From: Methylophaga sp. 42_25_T18
GTDB taxonomy: Bacteria; Pseudomonadota; Gammaproteobacteria; Nitrosococcales; Methylophagaceae
NCBI GenBank assembly: GCA_002163085.1
Contig: MAAJ01000006.1
Location: 1-64,000, forward strand
DNA length: 64,000 nucleotides
Reading direction: 5' to 3'
Positions 17,054 through 25,991 of the stretch are shown here, piece by piece. Each line of letters opens with the position of its first letter. Positions within the stretch are counted from its first letter, which is position 1. A program made the position numbers and the translations under genes. The notes below the pieces were generated by a model. It searched no databases. It had not been told where the DNA came from and saw only the letters and a program-made list of their open reading frames with translations.

Positions 17054-18664
17054 CTAGCCCTCTTCCTCACACACTTCGACCCTGTTTCGTCCATTTTCTT
17101 TAGCTTGGTATAGGAGCGTATCAGCAGTCTTAACTAGCACTGCTGGTTCAACCTGAGGTGTCGGCGTTATTGAGCTGACACCAAGGCTGACTGTTACATG
17201 GTCGGCAATTTTTGAGTAGTTATGAGTGATATTGCTTTCACTCACTAAACGACGGCATCTTTCAGCTATTTTTGTTGCTTCTTCAAGATTTGTATCATGC
17301 AACAAGATGACAAATTCCTCGCCGCCATATCGCGCTACGAGATCTGTTTTTCGTGTGACTGCTGAATCTAATATTGTTGCTATTTTTCGTAAACACTCAT
17401 CACCTTTAGGATGTCCGTAATTGTCGTTGTACTGCTTAAAAAAATCGATGTCGACCATGATCAATGACAAATTGCTTTGCATTCTAGTTGAGTAATTCCA
17501 TTCGATTATTATTGTTTGGTCGAATTTTCGCCTGTTGGAAATACCTGTCGTGCTGTCATGAACAGATAGGTCTTCTAATTTGGCATTTGATATTTTTAGC
17601 TCTTCATAAGCCACACTCAGTTCACGCGTTCTGTTATCCACCTCTTCCTCAAGCGAGTCATGCGCCTTTCTAAGAGATTGTTCGGCAAGCTTTCGTGTTG
17701 TAACTTCTCGTCGTAAACGCCTGATAGTAAATATGCCTGTAACTACAAGCATGGTCGAAATGATTGCTATCACCACTGATGAGTATCGAAGTACGTCTCT
17801 TGTTGAAATCATGCCTTTTACTTCAGTATTGAGCCAATGATTTTTCAAGACGCGATGCTCATCATCAGTCATTGCAGACATGACTTTATCTATTAATGCC
17901 GCTAGTTTTGGTAAACCTCTGCGCGTGGCAATATGAAGCACATTGGGTGGTATTTGAGTGGGTGCAGTGACTTCTATGTTTGAAAGGCCCAGATTCTTAA
18001 TGAGGTAATAGCCAACCATTAAACTGCCTATATAAATGTCGGACTCACCGGATGAAAGGCTTTCTAGTGCTTGGGTAGAGGTCTTAACTGTGTGCAGTGT
18101 GAGATTAGGGAAGTTTTTTTCTAAATTACTATGTAGTGCATAGCCCTTTTCAATGACAACCTTCTTATCAGTCAGGTCGTCCATGCCTAATATTTTAGGG
18201 CTATCTATACGCTTGAAAATTACATAGGGGCTCTTTACATAGGGTTGGGAGAAAATGACTATTTCTTTACGCTCTTCGTTGATGTGCCAGCCAGCTTGAA
18301 TGTCAATGTCATTTTTTGTCTTCATTGATTCAAGCGAATCAAGATAGGGCATAGTCATAAATTCAAGGTTTAGCTCATATATTTCTGCGATGAGCGTTAT
18401 GTATTCAACACCTAGTCCTTTTGCCAGCCCTCCTTCACTAAAATGAAGTGGCGGATACTCACCGACTCGAGCTTGTATTACGGGCAATGATTTTAGTGTG
18501 TCACTCTCTGCATCAGTTAAGTGAATGCGTTCTCTTATATCAGCCGCAAGTTGTGTGATATCAGCATGAGTTTGATAGCGTAATTTCTGTGGAAATGTTT
18601 GTTCCGCAGCAAACAGTGTGAATATAAAAACCAATAGGAATGAAGTAATGTATTTATCTTTCAT
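17054..18664 (-). CDS. Diguanylate cyclase with periplasmic SBP_bac_3 sensor
   Basis: A 536-residue protein with a signal sequence at residues 1-25. A family-3 solute-binding domain (about 50-275, with YPPLHFSEGGLAKGLGVEYITL) lies in the periplasm, then one membrane helix (about 283-305), a coiled coil (about 320-360) and a GGDEF domain (about 370-530). The active-site loop is GGEEF (near 447), with an inhibitory I-site RKTD five residues before it, so it is probably active and product-inhibited. It makes c-di-GMP from two GTP in response to a small amino-acid-like ligand, not identified. There is no EAL domain. It stands alone between footprint repeats. Confidence 0.9.
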   Translation of the reverse strand: MKDKYITSFLLVFIFTLFAAEQTFPQKLRYQTHADITQLAADIRERIHLTDAESDTLKSLPVIQARVGEYPPLHFSEGGLAKGLGVEYITLIAEIYELNLEFMTMPYLDSLESMKTKNDIDIQAGWHINEERKEIVIFSQPYVKSPYVIFKRIDSPKILGMDDLTDKKVVIEKGYALHSNLEKNFPNLTLHTVKTSTQALESLSSGESDIYIGSLMVGYYLIKNLGLSNIEVTAPTQIPPNVLHIATRRGLPKLAALIDKVMSAMTDDEHRVLKNHWLNTEVKGMISTRDVLRYSSVVIAIISTMLVVTGIFTIRRLRREVTTRKLAEQSLRKAHDSLEEEVDNRTRELSVAYEELKISNAKLEDLSVHDSTTGISNRRKFDQTIIIEWNYSTRMQSNLSLIMVDIDFFKQYNDNYGHPKGDECLRKIATILDSAVTRKTDLVARYGGEEFVILLHDTNLEEATKIAERCRRLVSESNITHNYSKIADHVTVSLGVSSITPTPQVEPAVLVKTADTLLYQAKENGRNRVEVCEEEG

Positions 18665-18801
18665 TACACTGGTCTCCAGAGAAAGCGTTTTTTACTAAGC
18701 CTATGTTCTTTAACAAAATAGGTTAGTATCGTTCTGCTTTTGAAGCTCTTGTACCTATTTTATTCCTCTATTATCTAGATTGATATATAACAATTATTTA
18801 C

Positions 18802-18830
18802 GATATTTAGGCTCAGCGTAAAAACCTACT
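18802..18830. repeat. GGCTCAGCGTAAA footprint, third copy
   Basis: GATATTTAGGCTCAGCGTAA at 18802-18821, continuing into AAACCTACT, matches the scar at 16433-16460 with few changes and the same orientation. It lies just upstream of the small gene at 18845, so that gene's promoter region overlaps it. Confidence 0.5.
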
Positions 18831-18844
18831 ATTACTATTTAACT

Positions 18845-19360
18845 ATGCTTAATAAAATCACTACCTTTATAAAATATCTGCTTGGGAAATCTTCTGAGCT
18901 TAAGGATTTGGAAACCAAGGATGCTTTGTTAGCTAAGGTAGTGCTGGATATCCATCGTAAAAGGACACATTCAGAATTTATATCTGTGCCTTTGTTTGCT
19001 TTGAAACAAATACATGCCATTGATCGTGAAAATGCTGTGGCGGCTACCAATGAAAGAGTTGAAAAACTGAAGGCTGTTAAACAAGCCCTCCTCCAACACA
19101 AACATTTCTCACAAGCCGTTTTGGCAGAGTATTTACCATCTGTTTCAGCGATTAAGGTTGTTAAACAATCCGATAATTCCTATGTTGCGTATGAAGGTAA
19201 CGGCCGGTTAGTTGCCTTGCAGCAGGTATTTAGCCCTGATGATTTGATTACGATTGAAGTGGAAGAATATAAGTTTAAAAACCCACACAAAATTCTCAAA
19301 CGAATGGCTAAAGTTCGTACATTGAATGGGCTTGATGATAAGCATCAAGGGGGTAGCTAA
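18845..19360 (+). CDS. Unknown protein with ParB/sulfiredoxin-like segment
   Basis: A 171-residue protein that I do not recognise. Residues about 105-140 (VKQSDNSYVAYEGNGRLVAL, then ITIEVEEY) resemble the core of the ParB/Srx nuclease fold, where EGNxRLxAL is typical. The N-terminal 90 residues are mostly helical and charged. There is no signal peptide or membrane helix. It is followed within two bases by the amidohydrolase gene, so the two probably form one transcript. A DNA or nucleotide-processing role would only be a guess. Confidence 0.6.
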   Translation: MLNKITTFIKYLLGKSSELKDLETKDALLAKVVLDIHRKRTHSEFISVPLFALKQIHAIDRENAVAATNERVEKLKAVKQALLQHKHFSQAVLAEYLPSVSAIKVVKQSDNSYVAYEGNGRLVALQQVFSPDDLITIEVEEYKFKNPHKILKRMAKVRTLNGLDDKHQGGS

Positions 19361-19361
19361 C

Positions 19362-20126
19362 TTGATTAATAAATTTCAGCTGTTCGATAGTCACTTCCAT
19401 ATCATTGACAAGACATTTCCACTTATTCCAAACAATGGCTATATGCCTGAAGAATTCACCTGTAATGACTATTTGGAAAAAGTGAATGGCTATGATGTGT
19501 GTGGTGGCGCTATTGTATCTGGTTCTTTTCAAGCTTTTGACCAAGGTTATTTGATTGCTGCTTTAGAAAAGCTAGGCCCTGCTTTTGTCGGTGTTACTCA
19601 GTTGCCTGCCACTGTCTCTGACGATGAAATTATTCAATTAAATGAATGTGGGGTTCGAGCTGTTCGGTTTAATCTAAAACGAGGTGGCTCTGAGGAGATT
19701 GCTCATTTATCCTCTCTGGCAAAACGAGTGTATGAAATTGCCAACTGGCATGTCGAGTTATACGTTGACGCTAGCGAGCTTTCTGGTTTATACGACACAC
19801 TGATTAAGTTGCCTGCCGTTAGCATTGATCATTTAGGCTTGAGTAAGTCTGGTTTAAAAACACTGCTCAAACTGGTAGAAAAAGGGGTTCATGTCAAAGC
19901 AACGGGATTTAGTCGTGTCGGTTTCGACGTTAAGACTGCTCTCAACGATCTTTATTCAGCCAACCCTAACTCTCTCATGTTTGGCACCGATCTCCCATCA
20001 ACGAGAGCACCTAAGCCATATAGTGATAACGATTTACTGCTTGTCGTTGATACCTTTGATTCAGAAGCGGCTAATAGGGTATTAAGTAGTAATGCCATTG
20101 AGTTCTATAAACCTCAAGTCTGTTAA
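19362..20126 (+). CDS. Amidohydrolase-2 family (metal-dependent TIM-barrel) hydrolase
   Basis: A protein of about 254 residues. The N-terminal FDSHFHI gives the metal-binding HxH. SIDHLGLS supplies a further His, and MFGTDLPSTRA the late Asp of the PF04909 fold, whose members include 2-pyrone-4,6-dicarboxylate lactonase and related enzymes. The chosen start is TTG at 19362, right before the conserved strand with AAGGGGGTAGC upstream. ATG codons at 19326 and 19335 would overlap the upstream gene. Cytoplasmic. The substrate is unknown, and the neighbouring ParB-like gene gives no clue. Confidence 0.75.
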   Translation: MINKFQLFDSHFHIIDKTFPLIPNNGYMPEEFTCNDYLEKVNGYDVCGGAIVSGSFQAFDQGYLIAALEKLGPAFVGVTQLPATVSDDEIIQLNECGVRAVRFNLKRGGSEEIAHLSSLAKRVYEIANWHVELYVDASELSGLYDTLIKLPAVSIDHLGLSKSGLKTLLKLVEKGVHVKATGFSRVGFDVKTALNDLYSANPNSLMFGTDLPSTRAPKPYSDNDLLLVVDTFDSEAANRVLSSNAIEFYKPQVC

Positions 20127-20203
20127 CAACAGTGGAATGAAAATCAATAGGATCAGAGTCATTGATTGTAAACTTATTAAACTACTTTTACTCTTTAGCT
20201 CTG

Positions 20204-20650
20204 TTATCTCAACACTTTCGGCCAGTTGGCATCAGCCCGTTGAATATTACCAGGCACATCATGAAGCCACTTCTTTTGCACATCTTTACTCAAATTGAGA
20301 TAAAGCTTGCCATCAACAATGTGCCAAGCATCAGGGTTGGTCGCTTTGATAAAACCATGTGAGACTGCAAAAGCACAATATCCACCATATTGAGGTGCAT
20401 ATTTTTCTGGGTTTTCGAGGAAGTTCAAACGATTCTCTTTGCTAACAAAATACCACGTTGCCCCATTCCATTGAGCATTGATATCCTTATTGCCAATCAC
20501 TGCATTCGCACCGGGTGTCAGTGAAAAATAGGCCACTGGATCAGCACCTTGAATCGCCCCTTTAGTTTGGTCGGAATAAATAGCAGGTGTTTTGGCAAAA
20601 CTGGTGGCAGATAGGATGAGTAACATCAGTAGTACAAGAAATCGTTTCAT
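20204..20650 (-). CDS. Secreted YHS-domain protein, copy B
   Basis: A 148-residue near-duplicate of the protein at 16497-16943, differing at nine positions (for example T12I, and D and V changed to A and I just after the signal). It has the same signal peptide and YHS core with YGGYCAFAVSHG. Both copies are intact, with mostly conservative or surface-like changes, so both are probably functional. The copied segment includes its upstream region (20199-20740). It is convergent with the amidohydrolase gene. Confidence 0.82.
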   Translation of the reverse strand: MKRFLVLLMLLILSATSFAKTPAIYSDQTKGAIQGADPVAYFSLTPGANAVIGNKDINAQWNGATWYFVSKENRLNFLENPEKYAPQYGGYCAFAVSHGFIKATNPDAWHIVDGKLYLNLSKDVQKKWLHDVPGNIQRADANWPKVLR

Positions 20651-20844
20651 AAACTATGCTCCATATGTAAAGTTCATATAGTGGACGAATAGTGTTGATA
20701 AAAGTTACAGCTAGTTCGTTATTAAACGTATCTTGGGTAAATCAATGGGGCAGTCAGCTGACGAACTTTTTCACAGCTGGGCCCTGACATTAAAAACCTG
20801 ATAAAGTGTGGTGTTTTTAAATTCACCTCTGAAGAACTGTTATT

Positions 20845-22659
20845 TTGTTTCAATTCATCTCCCGATTCCCCGCTTTACGACAACTCGCATTGTTGGCTTT
20901 ATGTTTGTTAGTGGTGCCGCCAGCATTTGCTGAGTTTCAACTATCACCAGAGATGTCTGGCTTGCCTATGGTGGGCAACGCGAGTGTAATTGAAGACCCT
21001 AGTCGGGAGTTAACCCTTGAGGACATCCTTGAAAAAGACTGGGCTGAATTCCAACAGCAGGAAAAAAATAAAACCGTAAAAGGTATGACGTCATCGGCAT
21101 GGTGGGTGATGCTCGATGTTGATAACCAAACAAGTTCGACCATCGACTGGGTTTTGGAGTCCATTTACACACATACCGATTACCTTGATCTCTATCATAT
21201 TAATGGCAATGGTGAAGTGTCGACGATTTTAACCGGTGACAAAAGACCGTTTGACCAGCGTGCTATTTCTTCTGAATCATTTGCTTTTCCTTTTTCGTCC
21301 CCTGCTCAGTCGCAGGAAAAAATCGTGATCCGTTATGCCTATGATGAGATTGGTCTGGTTGAATTATCACTGCGGAGTTGGGATAAAAAAACCTTTCAAG
21401 ATCACAGCTCAATAACCTATTACCTCTATGGTTGTTTATTTGGGGCTGGCTTATTTGTCATTCTATTTATTCTCATAATTCATATTCCAACGCGCTTGCC
21501 TGAACATTATTGGTACTTAGGCTATGTTATTTTTGTGCTGGCTAACTCTTTGGCTAACACAGGATTGGGGCACCGCTTTATTTGGCATGACTCGCCTTAT
21601 CTAACCGACTCTGCACATATAATGATTACGGCCTTGGCCTTTATTTTTGCAGTGCAATTTAACCGTGTGTTCTTGCAAACCAAACAAGCTATGCCTCGTG
21701 CTGATTGGTTGCTTAAGTTTCTGCTTGGTTTGGCCATTTCTAGTATCTGTTTTTATCTGCTGGGCTATCGCGAACTATCTGTAAAATTTTTATTACTTAC
21801 AGGTCTACTCTTGGCCATCATGCCAATTATCGGCTTATGGGCATGGAAAGTTCTGAAGCGTACTGATGCGCGTTGGTATGTGCTTGCATGGTCTGTGTGG
21901 ACAATATCGATGCTGGTGTTTATTGGTCGTTTGTCAGGCATATTAGAGGTGAGTGACGGTACGTTATGGATCTCTCGTATGGGGCTGTTGCTTGAAACGG
22001 TCTTACTTGGTTTAGCACTCATTGATCATGTCAATGTGTTGCGTGCAGAAAAACGGGCGTCTGAAGAAAAGCTGATCAAGTCACTTGAGGACGCCAACTT
22101 ATTGCTGGAAGAGAAGGTACAGGCACGTACGGCTGACTTGGAACAGGCACATCAAGAAGCGGTATCAATGGCTGAAACAGATGAATTAACCGGTATTGGT
22201 AATCGTCGTTTTTTCTTCTCGCGAGGGGAAAATGCATTTCAACTAGCCAAGCGACTCGAACAACCACTTTCGCTGGTGATGATAGACATCGACCATTTCA
22301 AAAAGGTAAACGATTCTAAAGGTCATGCTGCGGGTGATACTGTTCTCAAACGTATTGCAGAAATCAGTAAACAACGCCTGCGTTCAACCGATATTCATGG
22401 CCGAATAGGTGGCGAAGAGTTTGCCTTCATCATGATGGGCACAGGCTTGAAAGAAGCCACGGCATTTGCAGAAAGATTACGTAAAGACATTGAAATAACG
22501 GCCATAGATAGTCCGCTTGGCAATATTAATGTGACTGCCAGCTTAGGTATAAGCGCTATGTCATCACAAGACCAGCAGCTTGCTGCCCTGCTTCATCGTG
22601 CCGATGAAGCGCTTTATCAAGCTAAGAGCAATGGCCGTAATCGGGTAGCGTTTTTATAA
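20845..22659 (+). CDS. 7TMR-DISM diguanylate cyclase
   Basis: A 604-residue protein with a signal peptide to about residue 30. A periplasmic 7TMR-DISM extracellular domain (about 40-185) is followed by seven membrane helices (about 190-390), a coiled coil (about 395-440) and GGDEF (about 445-604). The catalytic loop is GGEEF near residue 522, with I-site RSTD five residues before. The DISM domain is thought to bind carbohydrates or similar ligands. The product is c-di-GMP. The start is a TTG at 20845 directly before the signal peptide; no better ATG exists. Single gene, convergent with the gamma-carbonic-anhydrase-like gene. Confidence 0.9.
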   Translation: MFQFISRFPALRQLALLALCLLVVPPAFAEFQLSPEMSGLPMVGNASVIEDPSRELTLEDILEKDWAEFQQQEKNKTVKGMTSSAWWVMLDVDNQTSSTIDWVLESIYTHTDYLDLYHINGNGEVSTILTGDKRPFDQRAISSESFAFPFSSPAQSQEKIVIRYAYDEIGLVELSLRSWDKKTFQDHSSITYYLYGCLFGAGLFVILFILIIHIPTRLPEHYWYLGYVIFVLANSLANTGLGHRFIWHDSPYLTDSAHIMITALAFIFAVQFNRVFLQTKQAMPRADWLLKFLLGLAISSICFYLLGYRELSVKFLLLTGLLLAIMPIIGLWAWKVLKRTDARWYVLAWSVWTISMLVFIGRLSGILEVSDGTLWISRMGLLLETVLLGLALIDHVNVLRAEKRASEEKLIKSLEDANLLLEEKVQARTADLEQAHQEAVSMAETDELTGIGNRRFFFSRGENAFQLAKRLEQPLSLVMIDIDHFKKVNDSKGHAAGDTVLKRIAEISKQRLRSTDIHGRIGGEEFAFIMMGTGLKEATAFAERLRKDIEITAIDSPLGNINVTASLGISAMSSQDQQLAALLHRADEALYQAKSNGRNRVAFL

Positions 22660-22697
22660 TTTAAAAATCTTGAAAACAAGCTGTAGGCGATGTAGTT

Positions 22698-23240
22698 TTA
22701 TTTGGTAGACGCTTCTGCCAAATATTCATCTTTCAATTTAATATAGTTTTTGCCTGCATATTGAAAATAATTCAGTTCATCTTCGGTCAGAGCTCGCACT
22801 TTTTTAACCGGCGAGCCGTGATATAAAAAGCCTGTTTCCAGTCTTTTTCCCGGTGGCACTAATGAGCCAGCACCGATTAGCACTTTATCTTCAATCACTG
22901 CTCCATCAAGAATGATTGACGACATGCCCACCAGCACCTGATGGCCTATGGTGCAACCATGCAACATCACCATATGCCCTACGGTAACGTCATCACCAAT
23001 TTCTAAGGGATGGCCTGCTGGTTTATAGTCACTGGCATGGGTGATGTGGAGACAGGAGTTATCTTGAATGCTGGTGCGAGCGCCGATACGAATATGATGC
23101 ATATCCCCCCGAATAGAGACCAAAGGCCAGATAGAGCTGTCATCACCGATGGTGACATCCCCTATAATACTGGCAGTGTCATCGACCCAGACACGTTGGC
23201 CTAGTTGTGGTGTGTGTCCTCGAAATGTTTTCATCACCAT
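22698..23240 (-). CDS. Gamma carbonic anhydrase family protein (YrdA-like)
   Basis: A 180-residue left-handed beta-helix protein with hexapeptide repeats (IGDVTIGDDSSIWPLVSIRGD, split over strands). The metal-site histidines are visible in LHITHASD, VGHMVMLHGC and surrounding strands. The family is trimeric and binds zinc or iron between subunits; YrdA-type members have weak or no proven carbonic anhydrase activity. The start could be the first Met or the third (MKTFRG). No ribosome site is obvious. Confidence 0.85.
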   Translation of the reverse strand: MVMKTFRGHTPQLGQRVWVDDTASIIGDVTIGDDSSIWPLVSIRGDMHHIRIGARTSIQDNSCLHITHASDYKPAGHPLEIGDDVTVGHMVMLHGCTIGHQVLVGMSSIILDGAVIEDKVLIGAGSLVPPGKRLETGFLYHGSPVKKVRALTEDELNYFQYAGKNYIKLKDEYLAEASTK

Positions 23241-23296
23241 TGCGGTTTTCCAGATTGCAGATGTAAATAATCAAAGCATATCCCCTATAGGCGATA

Positions 23297-23319
23297 AAAC
23301 AAACTCTGGTTATATTGCT
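23297..23319 (+). repeat. 23-bp direct repeat, left copy
   Basis: The word AAACAAACTCTGGTTATA and the five bases after it recur at 24374-24396 with one mismatch. The copies bracket the periplasmic binding protein gene, 1077 bases apart. Confidence 0.7.
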
Positions 23320-23496
23320 GCTGCATGCGGTTTCTTTGACATCTCCTATCTGTCGCATCTTAAATAACATTTAATACTTGCGATAAAGCTCATTTTCGCC
23401 AGAAATTATATCGCTAGTCTTCTATAATGATTACTCGAGGTCAATGGCCTCACATCACTGTTCTGCTTCTTTGAAATTCAATCAAAAGGAGTACAT

Positions 23497-24294
23497 ATGA
23501 ACATCAATTTTTTAGTCTTATTTTTACTCTTCATTCCTTTTAGTTCGGCAGCGGAAGACATTGACGTAACGATCCATGTGGATGACGCGTATCAACCATT
23601 CAGCTTTTCTGAAAACGGTCATGCTAAAGGCATGTACATAGATGTGCTTCGAATAGCATTTTCAAAGATGAAAGGCTTCAACGTTACGATCGAACCCGTG
23701 CCTTGGAATAAAGGCAAGAAAATGATGGATGAAGGAAAAGGTTTCGCTTTAATACCAGCATTTTTCCATGGTCGTACATGGCCTTATCTCTATCCTTATT
23801 CTCTACCCTTCTATGCTGAGACAATTATTTCGGTGTGTACCGAAGAGGTTTTAAAACAGCCCAGACCTAACTGGCCTGCAGATTATCGGAGGCTAGTTAT
23901 CGGTAACCTAGCTGGCTTTGATGAGTGGGGAGGAGTGGCATTAAAGGCTTCAGTGATAAAAAGTCAGATTGATTACCATAAAGTGAAAAACGCTGATGTC
24001 CTCATAAAAATGATCATTAACGATCACCTTGATTGCATCTTGATGGAAAACCGAGAATTTGACTATGTCTTCAAGCATATTCTGGAATCTGGTGTACATG
24101 GAGACAAGGTTCATTCCGAGTTGATAAAGGGCCCTGTTGTTGGATCTAACCCTGTATCTATTGGCTACTCAGAATCAGCTATCAAAAGTGGGAAATACCC
24201 CTATGCTCATGAGTTTCAGAAAGCGTTTGATGTGGTTATACATAAAATGATCAAATCTGGTGAAATCGAAAAAATAATGAATGCATATCAATAG
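23497..24294 (+). CDS. Periplasmic solute-binding protein, SBP_bac_3 family
   Basis: A 265-residue protein with a signal peptide (NINFLVLFLLFIPFSSAAE) and one type-3 binding fold: DDAYQPFSFSENGHAKGMYI near the start and EPVPWNKGKKMMDEG. AAGGAG lies seven bases upstream of the ATG, a strong ribosome site. No ABC permease or ATPase genes are near, so it may serve a distant transporter or a sensor such as the SBP-GGDEF protein, or act alone as many such singletons do. It is bracketed by a 23-bp direct repeat. The ligand is unknown, probably an amino acid or small polar molecule. Confidence 0.82.
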   Translation: MNINFLVLFLLFIPFSSAAEDIDVTIHVDDAYQPFSFSENGHAKGMYIDVLRIAFSKMKGFNVTIEPVPWNKGKKMMDEGKGFALIPAFFHGRTWPYLYPYSLPFYAETIISVCTEEVLKQPRPNWPADYRRLVIGNLAGFDEWGGVALKASVIKSQIDYHKVKNADVLIKMIINDHLDCILMENREFDYVFKHILESGVHGDKVHSELIKGPVVGSNPVSIGYSESAIKSGKYPYAHEFQKAFDVVIHKMIKSGEIEKIMNAYQ

Positions 24295-24373
24295 AAACAT
24301 ATGAGAATCAAGCAGAGTCATGGGGGGCAGCCAGCTTGATATGTCTTATTTAATAGGTGAAAGCTGACGAAGT

Positions 24374-24396
24374 AAACAAACTCTGGTTATACTGCT
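24374..24396 (+). repeat. 23-bp direct repeat, right copy
   Basis: Matches 23297-23319 at 22 of 23 bases. It lies upstream of the lipase gene, within its probable promoter region. Confidence 0.7.
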
Positions 24397-24455
24397 ATTT
24401 GTAACTTTTTAGACTTAGTTTCGTCTAGCCCATCTTTCATTTAAAGACAGTCATT

Positions 24456-25883
24456 ATGATTCGCTTTACTTACAGAACTCTCAAGCTGTTCCTCTTTAGT
24501 AAATATGCGCTTGCTGCTTATATTTTAATCGCTGTTTTTATTGCTGGTATTTTTGCCAATAGCAAAGTCTTTGCACCTGATCTCAGCCGACTGTATATGG
24601 AAAGTAAAATGGTGGACGATCAACCCCCCGTTATCTTTATCCATGGCGTATTAGGCAGTAAATTACGCAACACCAACACCAATCAAGATCTGTGGCCGGG
24701 GCCAGCTAGTCGTTTATTCCTACATGATTATGCTGATATCGCGTTTGATATCGATTCAGACTCACTCAATCCAATGGCGAATAATGTTGAAGCTTATGAG
24801 ATATCAGACAGTGCCGTTGGTAAAGATTTCTACGGAAAAATCGTTCGCACCTTAGGTGATACCGGTGGCTATCACTTGGCGACTGCAGGCGAAAAGGTAA
24901 ACCCTAAACAAAAGAACTATTACGTCTTTCATTATGACTGGCGACAGGACAATGTAATTTCAGCGCGTAAATTGGCCGAGTTGGTTGATCAGATCCGACT
25001 CGACTATGACAATCCTGATCTTAAGGTCGATATTGTGGCTCATAGCATGGGTGGTCTCATCACCCGTTACTTTATCCGTTATGGCAAACAGGATGTGCTC
25101 AATGACAATGATTTCGATAGCAAGATTAATATGTATGGTGGGGAGCGTGTTCGCCGTGTCATCCTTCTGGGAACACCCAATCTAGGCTCAGTCAAAACCC
25201 TTAATCTATTTATTGAAGGGGTCAAAATAGGATTAAAAGGGATTGGTACTGAAACCTTGGCCACCATGCCGAGTTTGTACCAGTTATTTCCTCATCCACT
25301 CAATGATTGGATAATGACCAGTGAAGGTAAGGTGCTTGATCGTGATCTGTTTGATGTCAATATCTGGCGGGCATTTCAATGGTCAATTTTTGATCCAAAA
25401 GTACGCCAACGGATTATTGAAAAGTTTGATAACCAAGAAGAAGGTAAAGCTTACCTTGCCACCTTAGAAGCCTATTTTGAAAAACATCTGGAACGAGCTC
25501 GTCGTTTTGTTTGGTCTTTAACGGTTCCTTTGCCGGAAGTTCATCCTAAGCTCACCGTATTTGGTGGCGGCTGTACTTTAACCTCGGCTCGCATTGTGGT
25601 GGAAGAAGTTAATGGCGAATCGATGATTCGTATGCACCCCGATGAAATCACTTTGCCGACCGAGGGTGTGGATTATGATGCGTTATTATTGGAACCGGGA
25701 GATGGTTCGGTGACTAAGGCTTCGTTACTTGGCCGAAATGTTTTAGACCCCAGTATCAAACGTCATGCATATAGTTTCTTTCCGTTAAAAAATTCATTTT
25801 TCTTATGTGTATCACATAGCAGTCTAACCGGTAATCTTAACTTCCAAGATAACTTGTTGAATACCCTGCTTTCACGAGATTAG
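24456..25883 (+). CDS. LCAT-like lipase/acyltransferase (alpha/beta hydrolase)
   Basis: A 475-residue protein with an N-terminal signal anchor (about residues 13-35). The oxyanion-hole region is VIFIHGVLGSKL, with DLWPGP soon after, as in lecithin:cholesterol acyltransferase and phospholipase A families. The nucleophile elbow is VAHSMGG, with Ser197. The HYDWRQD stretch before it is typical of LCAT. It probably hydrolyses or transfers an acyl chain of a lipid in the periplasm or inner membrane. The RoxA-like cytochrome and an acyltransferase stub follow on the same strand, so the three may have been one envelope-modification operon. Confidence 0.85.
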   Translation: MIRFTYRTLKLFLFSKYALAAYILIAVFIAGIFANSKVFAPDLSRLYMESKMVDDQPPVIFIHGVLGSKLRNTNTNQDLWPGPASRLFLHDYADIAFDIDSDSLNPMANNVEAYEISDSAVGKDFYGKIVRTLGDTGGYHLATAGEKVNPKQKNYYVFHYDWRQDNVISARKLAELVDQIRLDYDNPDLKVDIVAHSMGGLITRYFIRYGKQDVLNDNDFDSKINMYGGERVRRVILLGTPNLGSVKTLNLFIEGVKIGLKGIGTETLATMPSLYQLFPHPLNDWIMTSEGKVLDRDLFDVNIWRAFQWSIFDPKVRQRIIEKFDNQEEGKAYLATLEAYFEKHLERARRFVWSLTVPLPEVHPKLTVFGGGCTLTSARIVVEEVNGESMIRMHPDEITLPTEGVDYDALLLEPGDGSVTKASLLGRNVLDPSIKRHAYSFFPLKNSFFLCVSHSSLTGNLNFQDNLLNTLLSRD

Positions 25884-25991
25884 AAAACCGCTTTGTAACA
25901 AATGCGATGTTATAACGTCAATCAAGAACAATTAGGTTTACCCAAACATGCTTATGACCTCGCTCATAAGAACAAAGGAATAGGTAATAAC

